A stretch of DNA of 64,000 nt from Akkermansia muciniphila (lineage in GTDB: Bacteria > Verrucomicrobiota > Verrucomicrobiia > Verrucomicrobiales > Akkermansiaceae), in the NCBI GenBank assembly GCA_945888515.1, contig CAMDAD010000008.1:62001-126000 (forward strand), read 5' to 3'. Positions 18,091-27,309 of this stretch are shown one piece after another. The position numbers and the translations under genes were made by a program. The notes under the pieces are model-generated. The model searched no databases, was not told the DNA's origin, and saw only the letters and a program-made list of their open reading frames with translations. Every line of letters starts with the position of its first letter. The stretch's first letter is position 1.

Positions 18091-19137
18091 ATGGCCGCTA
18101 AAATTTATACCAACAAAGATGCCTCGCTGGCTCCCTTGAAAAAGAAAACTCTTGCCGTAATCGGCTTCGGTTCTCAAGGACACGCTCACGCTCTGAACCT
18201 GAAAGACAGTGGTCTGAAAGTGATCATCGGGCTTTACAAAAAATCGAAGTCATGGGCTGTCGCTCAGAAGCTTGGCTTTGAAGTGATGGAAACCGCTGAT
18301 GCCGTAAAAGCGGCCGATGTCATCTTTGTTGCGACTCCTGACACTGTTGTGCCTTCGGTCTATCAAAAGGATATCGAGAAAAACCTTAGCAAGGGCAAAA
18401 CCCTGCTTTTCTCGCACGGTTTCGCCGTTCACTTCAAAACCATCACGCCGCCAAAAGATATCGACGTCATTATGGTGGCGCCGAAAGGCCCTGGTCACAC
18501 GGTGCGCTCTCAGTTCGTTAATGGCAAAGGCGTTCCCGGATTGATCGCCGTGCACAATGATGCCTCAGGAAAAGCGAAAGAAACCGCGCTGGCCTGGGCA
18601 CGCGGTGTCGGTTGCACCCGTGCCGGTGTGTTTGAAACCAACTTCCGTGAGGAGACCGTGACCGATCTTTTCGGCGAGCAGTGCGTCCTTTGCGGTGGTG
18701 CTTCGGCACTGGTCAAAGCGGGATTCGAGGTGCTTGTGGAAGCGGGCTATCAGCCAGAAATGGCTTACTTCGAGTGTCTGCATGAACTCAAATTGATTGT
18801 GGACCTGATGAACGAGCAAGGCATCGCTGGTATGCGTTTCTCGATCTCCGAGACCGCAGAATACGGTGACGTGACCGTCGGTCCGAAGATCATCGACAAA
18901 TCGGTCAAGGAGCGCATGCGCAAGCAGCTTAAGGCGATCGAAGACGGGAAATTTGCCAAGGAGTGGACCAAGGAGTTTGCTGATGGTAATAAAAACTTCA
19001 ATGCCATCCGTAAAGCAGAAGCCGCACATCCGATTGAAAAAGTCGGCGAGCGTCTGCGCGGACAAATGAGCTGGATTAAGAGCAAGAAGATCGCTAAAGG
19101 AGCTACGCAAGCGAGCTTCGTGGCTGACTCGAAGTAA
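18091..19137 (+). CDS. ilvC: Ketol-acid reductoisomerase
   Basis: This enzyme catalyses the second common step of valine, leucine and isoleucine synthesis. The cofactor-binding [17 protein letters not shown] lies near residue 24. [10 protein letters not shown] near 130 and [12 protein letters not shown] near 190 carry metal and substrate ligands. [17 protein letters not shown] and the [11 protein letters not shown] stretch are typical of the short class I enzymes. Its length is 348 residues. The start is ATG 18091 because similarity begins there; the open frame upstream is not conserved-looking. A strong intrinsic terminator lies 17 bases past the stop, so it appears to be transcribed alone. 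Confidence 0.97.
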   Translation: MAAKIYTNKDASLAPLKKKTLAVIGFGSQGHAHALNLKDSGLKVIIGLYKKSKSWAVAQKLGFEVMETADAVKAADVIFVATPDTVVPSVYQKDIEKNLSKGKTLLFSHGFAVHFKTITPPKDIDVIMVAPKGPGHTVRSQFVNGKGVPGLIAVHNDASGKAKETALAWARGVGCTRAGVFETNFREETVTDLFGEQCVLCGGASALVKAGFEVLVEAGYQPEMAYFECLHELKLIVDLMNEQGIAGMRFSISETAEYGDVTVGPKIIDKSVKERMRKQLKAIEDGKFAKEWTKEFADGNKNFNAIRKAEAAHPIEKVGERLRGQMSWIKSKKIAKGATQASFVADSK

Positions 19138-19153
19138 TCTGATCGATTGCCAC

Positions 19154-19188
19154 AAAAAGCCGATCTTCGCAAGAAGATCGGCTTTTTT
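19154..19188 (+). terminator. Intrinsic terminator after ilvC
   Basis: The arms AAAAAGCCGATCTTC and GAAGATCGGCTTTTTT pair perfectly across a GCAA tetraloop, and the T-run completes a textbook rho-independent terminator. Confidence 0.95.
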
Positions 19189-19355
19189 GTCTCATGGGGC
19201 TCGATTCAATCAAAGTAGGGTCCATACAAATTCGTTAGACATCACGGTTTTTCCATCAGCGATCAACTAGCTTACTACCCTGTATTCTGCTGATGATGTC
19301 GCGCAATCGAAAACGCACTCTATTCCCTTGATTCAGTTCTCTGTGATCCCCGTAC

Positions 19356-20060
19356 TTATTGTTTCTTCCGCAAGCGCTTCAGTGTGTCTTCAATGGATTC
19401 CTTGAGCGTCATTTTTTCGTGGTCACTCATGCTGACACTGGCAGATGATTTTCGCATGGCCGAGACTTTCTGCGACATCGATGCCTGAGCATAGTGAATG
19501 TCTTCTTCGTTTGCGAAGAAGTTGCTGACTTTGTTGGATTCAATACCCATCGCAGCTGCTGCGGCTATGGCGTCCTGATTGGCGGCGAGGTAGAGAAATT
19601 CCCACTGGTAGACTTCCGTCTGATGACGGATTTTTTCATGAACCTCACTGAGCGAATAGCGCCGTGAGCTGTTTTCGTGACCATCGGTGAGTATGGCAAT
19701 GATGACTTTCTGAGGGCGTTCATTCTCGGGCATAGCTGCCAGCTTGGCACCTAGCTCATCGATCGTCCGACCGATGGCATCGAGCAGGGCTGTATTGCCG
19801 CGCGGCTGAAACGTCTCGCGCGTGAGCGGCTTTGCTTCTGCGATGGGCTGATGCTGCACTACGGGAAGATATTCGTGATCGAATAGAATGAGAGTGAAAT
19901 CGGCGGGCAGGGGACGACCTTCGTCGTCGAGGGTTTGTTGTTGGCCGAGAAGAAATTCATTAAAGCCGTCGATCGCGGCGCGAGCCATTGAATTCATCGA
20001 GCCGGAGCGGTCGAGAATGAATGCAATTTCAGATTTCAGGGATGATGGGGATGGTTGCAT
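19356..20060 (-). CDS. Small von Willebrand factor A (VWA) domain protein
   Basis: This protein of 234 residues is essentially one VWA domain. It begins IAFILDRSGSM, with the MIDAS residues Asp17, Ser19 and Ser21. PRGNTALLDAIG then supplies the MIDAS Thr, and IAILTDGHENSS the MIDAS Asp. The C-terminal 60 residues are charged and helical. There is no signal peptide or membrane helix, so it is cytoplasmic and probably binds a partner through a metal ion. It is divergent from a BrxR/CapW-type WYL regulator with 214 bases between the two starts. Related small VWA proteins are widespread, but their role is not established. Confidence 0.8.
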   Translation of the reverse strand: MQPSPSSLKSEIAFILDRSGSMNSMARAAIDGFNEFLLGQQQTLDDEGRPLPADFTLILFDHEYLPVVQHQPIAEAKPLTRETFQPRGNTALLDAIGRTIDELGAKLAAMPENERPQKVIIAILTDGHENSSRRYSLSEVHEKIRHQTEVYQWEFLYLAANQDAIAAAAAMGIESNKVSNFFANEEDIHYAQASMSQKVSAMRKSSASVSMSDHEKMTLKESIEDTLKRLRKKQ

Positions 20061-20274
20061 AATAGATATTGAGTTGTTTTTTTCACAGGATTGTTGGTTT
20101 GACGCGCGCTTATTGATTTTATGCGTGCCTAACCAAATTGCAGGAGCAGCTTATTTGGAAACTGATCAAAGTCAATTGAAAAAAACGATTTATTCAAAAA
20201 AACGATACGTAATTATTTGGATGACATTTCGCAAAAAAAGACTACAATCCTCGGCGAAGCAACTAACTATATTT

Positions 20275-21135
20275 ATGGGTAATCTAACGAACGAAGAAAA
20301 TTGGGCCGCGCGCGAACGTCTACGCATGATCGAAGTACTTTTGTGGTGGCGTGGCTGGGTTCGCCGTGGTGACTTGATTGATGTCTTTGGCATTTCAGCG
20401 GCACAGGCGAGTGGTGACATTCAGCGTTTCCTAGAATTGAATCGCGCTGGTGTCATCTATCATACCAATCGCAAGCGCTACGAGGCGGGCGAGAGTTTCA
20501 CCTGTCGTCTGCATCGTCCAAGCCTCGCCGAGGCTGTTACCTTGCTGATGGGTCAGCGTGCAGGAAATGCGGCATTGACCATGCGCGCTGAGACTGTGCC
20601 GACTCAAGCGAGCGACCTTGTGGACATCGTCACGATGCCTCAGCGTGTGGCGAACGAGCGTGCGGTGCGGACCTTGGTGATGGCGATGCTGCGCAAGGAG
20701 ACCGTGGAAGTGCGTTATGCCTCCGTGAACAGCTCCACTCGCAAACTGCGGACACTTGTTCCTCGCGCGATTGCTTGGGATGGCACTCGCTGGCATGCAC
20801 GTTGCTGGGACCCAGAGCATTCGGAATGGCGCGACTATGTTCTCGGCCGCATGGAAGAGTGCCGCTGGGCGAAATTTGATGCAGATGAGCCACCCGCAGA
20901 CATCGATTGGGAAACTTTCGTGATTCTTAAACTCAAGCCGAACTCCTCTTTGAGCAAAGACGCGAAGGCGGCGATCAAGATGGATTACGGCATGAGCGCA
21001 GATGTGATCGAAATCCGCGTGCGCAAGGCGATGGTGAAATACGTTCGCCAAAACCTTGGCTTGCCATGGGAGAACGGTTCACAAGCGACCTGGGAGCCAT
21101 ATTTCCAAGTAGTCAGCGAGAAAAAAGAAGCGTAA
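20275..21135 (+). CDS. wHTH-WYL transcriptional regulator, BrxR/CapW type
   Basis: This 286-residue regulator has an N-terminal winged helix (about 10-80; ARERLRMIEVLLWWRGWVRR, then DLIDVFGISAAQASGDIQ). A WYL domain follows (about 128-195; RTLVPRAIAWDGTRWHARCW, then WRDYVLGRM), and then a C-terminal dimerisation part. This order and these motifs match the BrxR/CapW family. Its known members repress BREX, CBASS and other phage-defence operons, and respond to a ligand through the WYL domain. No recognisable defence operon is adjacent; the closest partner is the divergent VWA gene. Start ATG 20275 matches family N-termini; another in-frame ATG lies at 20221. Confidence 0.8.
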   Translation: MGNLTNEENWAARERLRMIEVLLWWRGWVRRGDLIDVFGISAAQASGDIQRFLELNRAGVIYHTNRKRYEAGESFTCRLHRPSLAEAVTLLMGQRAGNAALTMRAETVPTQASDLVDIVTMPQRVANERAVRTLVMAMLRKETVEVRYASVNSSTRKLRTLVPRAIAWDGTRWHARCWDPEHSEWRDYVLGRMEECRWAKFDADEPPADIDWETFVILKLKPNSSLSKDAKAAIKMDYGMSADVIEIRVRKAMVKYVRQNLGLPWENGSQATWEPYFQVVSEKKEA

Positions 21136-21157
21136 TCTGTCCTCGCAAAAATTCTGC

Positions 21158-21208
21158 GTAACGCGCAATTTGTATCTTCCCAAAATACAGATTGCGCGTT
21201 ACTTTTTT
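21158..21208 (+). terminator. Long terminator-type hairpin abutting the ROK start codon
   Basis: Arms GTAACGCGCAATTTGTAT and ATACAGATTGCGCGTTAC pair with two mismatches and are followed by TTTTTT. It terminates the WYL regulator transcript, but it ends only six bases before the next ATG (21214). It may therefore also act as an attenuator or operator for that gene. Confidence 0.85.
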
Positions 21209-21213
21209 GCGCC

Positions 21214-22608
21214 ATGAGTCTCATTGCGATCAGTCCTAAGTTTTCTCCCATTCTTGACCCTGGTTTCGTTCCCGCTGTTTTGTGGAATCGTGCTTATGAA
21301 TCGCTCGCGGCCCAAGACGGTCGGGAGTTGGCGCTGGCACTGACCCGCGACGATGGCACGTGTTTCCGATGGTCCGGTCGCGTCCTGCCCGCGGGCAGTG
21401 AGTATGCGGCAGATACCGAAATGTATATGGATCGCTTGGTGAAGTTTTTGCTGTGGCAAAAAGGAGGAAATGTCATACAGATCGCAGGAGCAGATGATGT
21501 GGTAGCGATGCTTTCACAAAAATACGCGACAGATGGCGCGCGGAAGTTTGATCGCGAGTTCATCGGCACGAAAATTTTCGGCGCGCCCATCGTGGTGAGG
21601 TCGGAAGCGATGGAGAACTTGCCACCGGAGCATGGCGCTGCGATGAAGCTGGGACGTCATTTGGAGGGTTGTCGTATTGGCTTCGATCTCGGTGGTTCCG
21701 ATCGCAAGTGCGCGGCGGTGATCGATGGGGAGGTAGTTTTTTCTGAGGAAGTGGTGTGGGATCCCTATTTTCAGAGCGACCCGAACTACCATCTGGAAGG
21801 CATTCACGATTCTCTCCTCCGTGCTGCGGCGCATTTGCCGCGCGTGGATGCCATCGGAGGCAGTTCAGCAGGCGTCATCATGAACAACCAAGTCCGTGCT
21901 TCATCGCTTTTTCGCGGTGTGAGTGCAGAAAACTATGAGAAGCACATTCGCCATATCTTCTCAACGCTCCAAAAAGACCGATGGAAGGGCGTCCCCTTCG
22001 AGGTGGTCAATGATGGCGAGGTGACAGCTCTTGCGGGTTCCATGGGCTTAGAGGCAAATGCCGTGCTTGGGGTCGCGATGGGAACATCCGAGGCAGCGGG
22101 CTACGTCGACAGCCAGGGGCACATTAAGCCCTGGCTGAATGAACTGGCCTTTGCTCCGGTGGACTATCGGGAAGATGGTCCGCTTTGTGAGTGGTCGGGC
22201 GATCGAGGTTGCGGTGCTCTGTATTTTTCCCAGCAAGCCGTGGCGCGTCTTGCTCCGAGCGCTGGCTTCGATTTTGGCCAGATGCCTTTTCCGCAGCAGC
22301 TCGTGGAAGTCCAAAAAGCCATGAAAGCCGGCGATGAGCGGGCTGCGAAAATTTATCAAACCATTGGCGTATGCTTCGGCTACTCGGTCGCTCACTATGC
22401 CGATTTTTACGACATCGAGAACTTGCTAATTCTTGGTCGCGTGACTTCCGGTGAGGGTGGTGAAATCATCATTCGCGAAGCGAAAAACGTGTTGGCATCT
22501 GAGTTTCCGGAACTGCGTATCAACTTGGTCGTGCCGGATGAAAAGACCAAGCGACACGGCCAAGCGGTGGCGGCGGCGAGCCTTCCCTTGGTCGCAGCGC
22601 AATCCTGA
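21214..22608 (+). CDS. ROK-like sugar kinase family protein
   Basis: The 464-residue protein has an N-terminal region of about 150 residues. This is followed by the phosphate-binding loop of the ASKHA/ROK fold, GFDLGGSDRKCAAVIDG (residues 156-172). GGSSAGVIMNNQ and a second nucleotide-binding loop near VNDGEVTALAG and GVAMGTSEAAG come next. ROK proteins are mostly glucokinases or N-acetylmannosamine kinases. The extra N-terminal part and the GGS rather than GGT loop make the substrate uncertain. No Shine-Dalgarno sequence fits between the terminator hairpin and ATG 21214. It is convergent with the fumarase gene. Confidence 0.7.
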   Translation: MSLIAISPKFSPILDPGFVPAVLWNRAYESLAAQDGRELALALTRDDGTCFRWSGRVLPAGSEYAADTEMYMDRLVKFLLWQKGGNVIQIAGADDVVAMLSQKYATDGARKFDREFIGTKIFGAPIVVRSEAMENLPPEHGAAMKLGRHLEGCRIGFDLGGSDRKCAAVIDGEVVFSEEVVWDPYFQSDPNYHLEGIHDSLLRAAAHLPRVDAIGGSSAGVIMNNQVRASSLFRGVSAENYEKHIRHIFSTLQKDRWKGVPFEVVNDGEVTALAGSMGLEANAVLGVAMGTSEAAGYVDSQGHIKPWLNELAFAPVDYREDGPLCEWSGDRGCGALYFSQQAVARLAPSAGFDFGQMPFPQQLVEVQKAMKAGDERAAKIYQTIGVCFGYSVAHYADFYDIENLLILGRVTSGEGGEIIIREAKNVLASEFPELRINLVVPDEKTKRHGQAVAAASLPLVAAQS

Positions 22609-22667
22609 GACCTTGCACAAAAGTCGATGAACCGCATCGGCCCTGCACGCGGAGAGAGTCGACACGT

Positions 22668-24302
22668 TCAATGCCCCACGGGGCACTGATTGATGCTCTG
22701 GAAAAAGTCGTTGCCTTTGTTATCGACGAGAATGAAAGCCGGGAAATTCTCCACCGTGATTTTCCATACCGCTTCCATCCCCAATTCTGGGTAGGCTACG
22801 ATTTCCTGCGAGCGAATGTGATTTTGCGCCAGCAAGGCCGCAGGGCCTCCGGCAGAGCCGAGGTAGAAGCCGCCGTGCGTTTTGCAGGCGTCGGTGACCT
22901 GCTGCGAACGATTCCCTTTCGCCAGCATGACCATCGATCCGCCATGGGATTGGAAAAGATCGACATAGGAGTCCATCCGCCCGGCAGTGGTTGGTCCAAA
23001 AGAACCGCTTGCCATGCCTGCGGGAGTTTTGGCAGGACCAGCGTAGTAAATCGGATAGTTTTTGAAATAATCCGGAAGCTCACCGTGTTGTTCGAGATAC
23101 TCCTTCATCTTCGCGTGGGCGGAGTCGCGTGCGACGATGATCGTTCCCGTGAGAGATAATGGCGTAGTGACGGGATACTTGCTGAGTGTGGCAAGAGTAG
23201 ACTCCATTCCCAGATCGAGGTTGATTTCCACGCCTTTGAATTTCCAGTTGCGGTAGGCCTCGGGGATGAAACGACCGGGATTTTTTTCGAGCTTTTCGAG
23301 GAAAATGCCGTCTTTGGTGATCTTGGCTTTGGCTTGTCGGTCTGCTGAACAGGAAACGCCGATGCCGACAGGGCATGACGCGCCGTGGCGGGGGAGGCGT
23401 ATGACGCGCACATCGAGTGCGAAGTATTTTCCGCCGAACTGCGCACCGATGCCGATGTTGCGCGCGCACTCTAACAACTCTTTTTCCAATTCGAGATCGC
23501 GGAATGCTTGGCCGTGGGCGTTACCGCTGGTGGGGAGGTTATCGAGGTATTTAGTGGATGCCATTTTCACCGTTTTGAGACAGGCTTCCGCGGAGGTGCC
23601 TCCGATGACAAACACAAGGTGATAGGGGGGGCAGGCTGCGGTGCCGAGCGCGCGCATTTTTTCGATGCAGAACTCGACTAGGCGCTTCGGGTTCAGCAAG
23701 GCCTTGGTTTCCTGATAGAGGAATGTTTTGTTCGCCGATCCACCGCCTTTGCTGACGAAGAGGAATTGGTAGGCATCGCCCGCAGTGGCATAGAGATCGA
23801 TCTGAGCAGGGAGGTTAGTCTTGGTATTGACCTCCTCATACAGAGATAGGGCCGAGGTTTGCGAGTAGCGCAGGTTTTCCTGAGTGTAGGTGGCGTGGAC
23901 TCCTTGTGAGAGTTTTTCTGCATCGTCGCAACCAGTCCAGACTTGCTGGCCTTTTTTGCCGATGATGGTGGCGGTTCCGGTGTCTTGGCAGAAGGGAAGT
24001 ATACCGTGGGCAGCGATCTCTGCATTTCGCAGCATCATGAGTGCGACCATTCGGTCGTTCTCCGTGGCGGTGGGGTCATCCAAAATAGCGGCGACTTGAG
24101 CGAGGTGGGCGGGGCGCAGCATGAAATTGATCGCTTTGAACGCCTCCCGTGCCAGCAAAGTAAGAGCCTCTGGTTGCACCACGAGCATGGGCTGACTGTG
24201 AAAGGATTCAACCGAGACATGATCTGAAGTGAGCCATTCGTATTCGGTAGTATCGGGACCGGTCGCGTAAATGTCTTGATATTGAAATGGCAGATCAGGC
24301 AT
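22668..24302 (-). CDS. Fumarate hydratase, class I (Fe-S)
   Basis: This one-chain class I fumarase of 544 residues interconverts fumarate and malate using a [4Fe-4S] cluster. The cluster cysteines are readable in [19 protein letters not shown] and [38 protein letters not shown] and [20 protein letters not shown] match the N- and C-terminal domains of FumA/FumB-type enzymes. ATG 24302 ([12 protein letters not shown]) is chosen; a TTG-or-ATG extension would add five residues. The gene stands alone, convergent with the ROK gene. Confidence 0.95.
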   Translation of the reverse strand: MPDLPFQYQDIYATGPDTTEYEWLTSDHVSVESFHSQPMLVVQPEALTLLAREAFKAINFMLRPAHLAQVAAILDDPTATENDRMVALMMLRNAEIAAHGILPFCQDTGTATIIGKKGQQVWTGCDDAEKLSQGVHATYTQENLRYSQTSALSLYEEVNTKTNLPAQIDLYATAGDAYQFLFVSKGGGSANKTFLYQETKALLNPKRLVEFCIEKMRALGTAACPPYHLVFVIGGTSAEACLKTVKMASTKYLDNLPTSGNAHGQAFRDLELEKELLECARNIGIGAQFGGKYFALDVRVIRLPRHGASCPVGIGVSCSADRQAKAKITKDGIFLEKLEKNPGRFIPEAYRNWKFKGVEINLDLGMESTLATLSKYPVTTPLSLTGTIIVARDSAHAKMKEYLEQHGELPDYFKNYPIYYAGPAKTPAGMASGSFGPTTAGRMDSYVDLFQSHGGSMVMLAKGNRSQQVTDACKTHGGFYLGSAGGPAALLAQNHIRSQEIVAYPELGMEAVWKITVENFPAFILVDNKGNDFFQSINQCPVGH

Positions 24303-24466
24303 GCACACGGTTAGCATGGATTGAGAACTTCGCCAAGAGGAGAAAATCAGGCTTTTAAGGATATGGGCTTTAATTCAAGGATGTTAGCAAAGATTTCCTG
24401 TGCCAATTCAGACGGTTCGCGTATCGATGTAAGCTACGCATGCCATCATGAGTCAAAAAAGTTTTT
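24303..24466. other. Fumarase upstream region
   Basis: This stretch between the fumarase start and the left end of the IS30 remnant should hold the fumarase promoter. No gene, hairpin or recognisable promoter pair is visible. The short open frames in it look random. Confidence 0.5.
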
Positions 24467-24488
24467 GGATTCAACTCGGAAGTGCAAT
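24467..24488 (+). repeat. Left terminal inverted repeat of IS30 remnant
   Basis: GGATTCAACTCGGAAGTGCA and the two bases after it match the reverse complement of 24723-24744 at 18 of 22 positions. The core TTCAACT-GGAA-TGCAA is shared. Confidence 0.7.
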
Positions 24489-24587
24489 GGATCGGAAATG
24501 AGTGGATCAGGGGCTGAAGAGCGGCTTTGATTCACTTCGTCAAAACCAAATCCAAGCACAACGGTTCTACACGCACGTCATTGAAAT

Positions 24588-24740
24588 TTGCCCAAGTGAA
24601 CCGACTTCAGCAAAATCACCGAGGAGCCACTTGACGAAGTCCAAGAAGAACTCAACAAGCGCCCAAGAAAATGCCTTTGCTGGAACTCACTAAATGAGGT
24701 ATTTTCAACTCCGACAGCGAAAGTTGCAGTTCCAAGTTGA
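24588..24740 (+). pseudogene. IS30-family transposase C-terminal fragment
   Basis: In one frame the stretch reads LPK-stop-TDFSKITEEP, then LDEVQEELNKRPRKCL and WNSLNEVF, and ends at TGA 24738-24740. This is the conserved C-terminus of IS30 transposases, where FPKGTDFS leads into the LNxRPRKxL and P-x-E-V-F motifs. The stop at 24597-24599 occupies the position of the Gly in PKGTD, consistent with a GGA-to-TGA change. The catalytic DDE part is absent. No start codon or coding capacity remains. Confidence 0.8.
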
Positions 24741-24744
24741 AACC
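24723..24744 (+). repeat. Right terminal inverted repeat of IS30 remnant
   Basis: GTTGCAGTTCCAAGTTGAAA plus CC overlaps the transposase stop codon, as usual for the right end of IS30-type elements. It pairs with 24467-24488. Confidence 0.7.
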
Positions 24745-24773
24745 GCCCTATCTATTTCACATTCTTATTTATC

Positions 24774-25520
24774 ATGATCGAGTTCATTTCATTTCTTCGT
24801 AAGCTCTCTGTGGTGTTGGTTGCAGCGGCATTTCTGAGCGGATGTGGTTCTTCCACGGGAGATCTTAGCAAAGGTGAATTGGGTTTATTGCCTGCTACTC
24901 CAGAGAAGGGCACGCTATTCTCCTACTATGAGCCTAAGGGATTGTCCAAATGGAACCGCAACTGGACCTATGATCTGGACCTCACGGGGGTTTCGTGGAA
25001 TGACTCTCGCACGGCCACATTGATTGATCAGCAGTTTGTGGTGATGGCCGCACATTTTACAAGACCTTCCGAGGTGCCTGTCATGTTTCACGATCGCAAA
25101 GGCAATCCGGTGGAGCGATACATCGTAAAAGTCAGATCGCTGGCACCGATGGCCGATGTCGCCGTAGGCAAACTAAATTTACCCGTTCCCGGAGGCATCA
25201 AGCAATACTCCTTCGCGCCGTCTAAGGACCTGTCGCCAGGGCGCGCAGTGCTCATCACGGATCAGACCAAAACCCTCTCCGTGCATCAAATTCAAGCGGT
25301 GACTGGCAAGACCATTTCCTTTGCATTTCATCATGGAATCGATCCGATTTATCGGCGCAATCTCATCGTGGGCGATAGTGGTAATCCTACCTTTATCATT
25401 AGCGGCAACGATCTGAAACTGTTAGAGACTCACCACTTCGGTGGCCCCGGATCAGGGCCATGCTATGCCAATGGCGAAATCCAAGCCGCCATCCGTGGAG
25501 CCATTGCTGAAATGCGTTAG
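24774..25520 (+). CDS. Lipoprotein with trypsin-like serine protease fold
   Basis: The protein of 248 residues starts with a lipoprotein signal ending in the lipobox LSGC (Cys24), so it should be anchored in the cell envelope. A chymotrypsin-like triad can be placed: His94 in VVMAAHF, Asp128 in MADVAVGKL, and Ser202 in VGDSGNPTFI. The spacing fits small bacterial trypsin-like peptidases. GDSGNP instead of GDSGGP is seen in some active enzymes but could also weaken the oxyanion hole. The substrate is unknown. The gene begins 29 bases after the IS30 remnant and has no obvious operon partner. Confidence 0.7.
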   Translation: MIEFISFLRKLSVVLVAAAFLSGCGSSTGDLSKGELGLLPATPEKGTLFSYYEPKGLSKWNRNWTYDLDLTGVSWNDSRTATLIDQQFVVMAAHFTRPSEVPVMFHDRKGNPVERYIVKVRSLAPMADVAVGKLNLPVPGGIKQYSFAPSKDLSPGRAVLITDQTKTLSVHQIQAVTGKTISFAFHHGIDPIYRRNLIVGDSGNPTFIISGNDLKLLETHHFGGPGSGPCYANGEIQAAIRGAIAEMR

Positions 25521-25552
25521 ATCGTAGCGGCATTTTCCTAACGCCCATCTCG

Positions 25553-27118
25553 TTAGTGCAACTTGCCATCGATCAAACGCGGAATCCCCAACGGATTGCT
25601 TTCTTTCAGTTCATCCGGAAGGAAAGCGTCTGGTGTGTTTTGCCAGGCAACCGGGCGGGTGAAGCGACTCGCTGCCATGGTGCCGACGCTAGTGCTGCGT
25701 CCATCGGATGTTGCGGGATAGGGACCTCCGTGAACCATGCTGTGGCAAACTTCCACACCTGTCGGAAAGCCATTGAAAATCAGACGACCAGCCTTGCGCT
25801 CCAGAATTTCGAGCATGACTCCTGCGCTCGCGAAGTCGGCCTCCGTGCCGAAGATCGATGCGGTCAGTTGCCCTTCTACGGCTTCTGCGATTGCAAGTAA
25901 TTGTTCCGTGCTCCCCGTGACGATCAAGCTCGCAGGGCCAAACATTTCGTCGGACAACGCAGAAGATGACAAAAATGTTTCGGCCTCACAGAGGAAGACG
26001 ACAGGCGCAGCTTGTCCGGGAGCGGCGCATTGATTGCTCCTGATGGTAGTGACACCCGGATGCGCTGCGGTGGCAGCGGTCGATTCTTGGTATGCTTGGC
26101 AAATGCCGGCATTCAACATGGTGGCGGAAGCAGCGCTGGAGATTTTTTCTTTCAAAGTTGCGACAAATTCCGATTCGGAACCTTTAGGGAGTAGCAGCAA
26201 GCCGGGGTTGGTACAAAATTGACCAACGCCTAGCGTGAGTGATTGAAAATATCCATCGGCCAGTGACGCGGCTTTTTGCGCGAGCACGTCGGGCATCATG
26301 ATGACAGGATTGATGGAGCTCATTTCCGCATAGACGGGGATGGGCTCCGGACGTGCGGCGGCGAGATCCATCAAAGCGCGTCCGCCTTTGTGCGAACCGG
26401 TAAAGCCTACTGCCTTGATCAACGGATGCCGCACCAGGCTACTTCCTACCGTCACTCCTGATCCGTAGAGCATGGAGAAAACTCCCTCGGGCATGCCGCA
26501 TAGTTGAGCGGCTTTAATGACCGCCTGCGCTACGATTTCCGATGTGCCAGGGTGGGAGGAGTGCGCTTTGACAATCACGGGGCAACCAACGGCGAGAGCA
26601 GATGCCGAATCACCGCCCGCTACCGAGTAAGCAAGCGGAAAGTTCGACGCGCAGAATACGACGACGGGACCGATCGGGCGTAGCATGGATCGGAGGTCGA
26701 CTTTCGGCAGCGGCGTACGGTCCGGTTGGGCATGTTCGATGCGGGCATCGATCCAAGTGCCCTCATCGAGCATGGTGGCAAACAAACGCAGTTGTCCAAG
26801 AGTGCGGCCCGTCTCGCCGCGGAGTCTCGCTTCGGGTAGTCCGGTTTCGGCACATCCACGAGCGGCAATGTCATCCGCTACCATTTCGATCTCCGAGGCG
26901 ATGGCGCGAAGAAACCCTGCGCGTGTCGCTGCAGGAAGATTGCGATAGACGGGAAATGCCTTTGCGGCGAGTTGCACTGCGGACTCGACCTCCTCTGCGG
27001 AGGGCGAGGCATAAGGCGGGTCTAAAATTTCCTGCGAGGTAGGATTGATAGCGGAGGAATACGGTCCGACGTGAGCGCCGCGACTAAATCCCACAAAAGA
27101 AGTTCCGAGCATCATCAT
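25553..27118 (-). CDS. Aldehyde dehydrogenase, alpha-ketoglutaric semialdehyde type
   Basis: This NAD(P)-dependent aldehyde dehydrogenase has 521 residues. The catalytic Cys302 is in GVGQFCTNPGL and the general base Glu265 in VYAEMSSINP. The cofactor region includes FCASNFPLAYSVAGGDSASA and FTGSHKGGRALM. FCASNFPLA, AEMSSINP and QFCTNPGL are the typical wording of 2,5-dioxopentanoate (alpha-ketoglutaric semialdehyde) dehydrogenases. These serve sugar-acid and hydroxyproline catabolism. No pathway partner is adjacent. Three consecutive ATG codons (27118, 27115, 27112) make the exact start ambiguous. Confidence 0.88.
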   Translation of the reverse strand: MMMLGTSFVGFSRGAHVGPYSSAINPTSQEILDPPYASPSAEEVESAVQLAAKAFPVYRNLPAATRAGFLRAIASEIEMVADDIAARGCAETGLPEARLRGETGRTLGQLRLFATMLDEGTWIDARIEHAQPDRTPLPKVDLRSMLRPIGPVVVFCASNFPLAYSVAGGDSASALAVGCPVIVKAHSSHPGTSEIVAQAVIKAAQLCGMPEGVFSMLYGSGVTVGSSLVRHPLIKAVGFTGSHKGGRALMDLAAARPEPIPVYAEMSSINPVIMMPDVLAQKAASLADGYFQSLTLGVGQFCTNPGLLLLPKGSESEFVATLKEKISSAASATMLNAGICQAYQESTAATAAHPGVTTIRSNQCAAPGQAAPVVFLCEAETFLSSSALSDEMFGPASLIVTGSTEQLLAIAEAVEGQLTASIFGTEADFASAGVMLEILERKAGRLIFNGFPTGVEVCHSMVHGGPYPATSDGRSTSVGTMAASRFTRPVAWQNTPDAFLPDELKESNPLGIPRLIDGKLH

Positions 27119-27309
27119 AGTAAAAAGTGAGTCCCTTTGCTGTAGATCAGATTTCTAGGATTGGCAAGGATTGCTTGCGAGCATATTGCCGCTGACGAAT
27201 GATGAATCCGCGAGAAATCCTCGGTGTGATCTCGTTTTTCCCGCATTTTCCTGCATAAGTAAATATGATTGCAAGATTCAGGAAACTCAGCGATTACTGA
27301 TCACGGAAA

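Larger units (their letters stand above)
24467..24744 (+). mobile_element. Deleted IS30-family element with both terminal repeats
   Basis: Two 22-base imperfect inverted repeats bound this 278-base stretch and match at 18 of 22 positions. Just inside the right end is the C-terminus of an IS30-type transposase. An intact member of this family is about 1 kb, so most of the element has been lost while both ends remain. The sequence between 24489 and 24587 could not be aligned to any part of the transposase by eye. The remnant sits between the fumarase and the lipoprotein gene and breaks no recognisable gene. Confidence 0.75.

Noticed and set aside
22671-23159. Plus-strand frame inside the fumarase gene
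   Set aside because: Shadow of a conserved enzyme on the opposite strand; no motif.
24321-24693. Two short plus-strand frames between the fumarase and lipoprotein genes
   Set aside because: One lies in the fumarase promoter region; the other is out of frame with the IS30 transposase fragment.
26602-27042. Arg-rich frame opposite the aldehyde dehydrogenase
   Set aside because: Composition typical of an antisense shadow in G+C-rich coding DNA.
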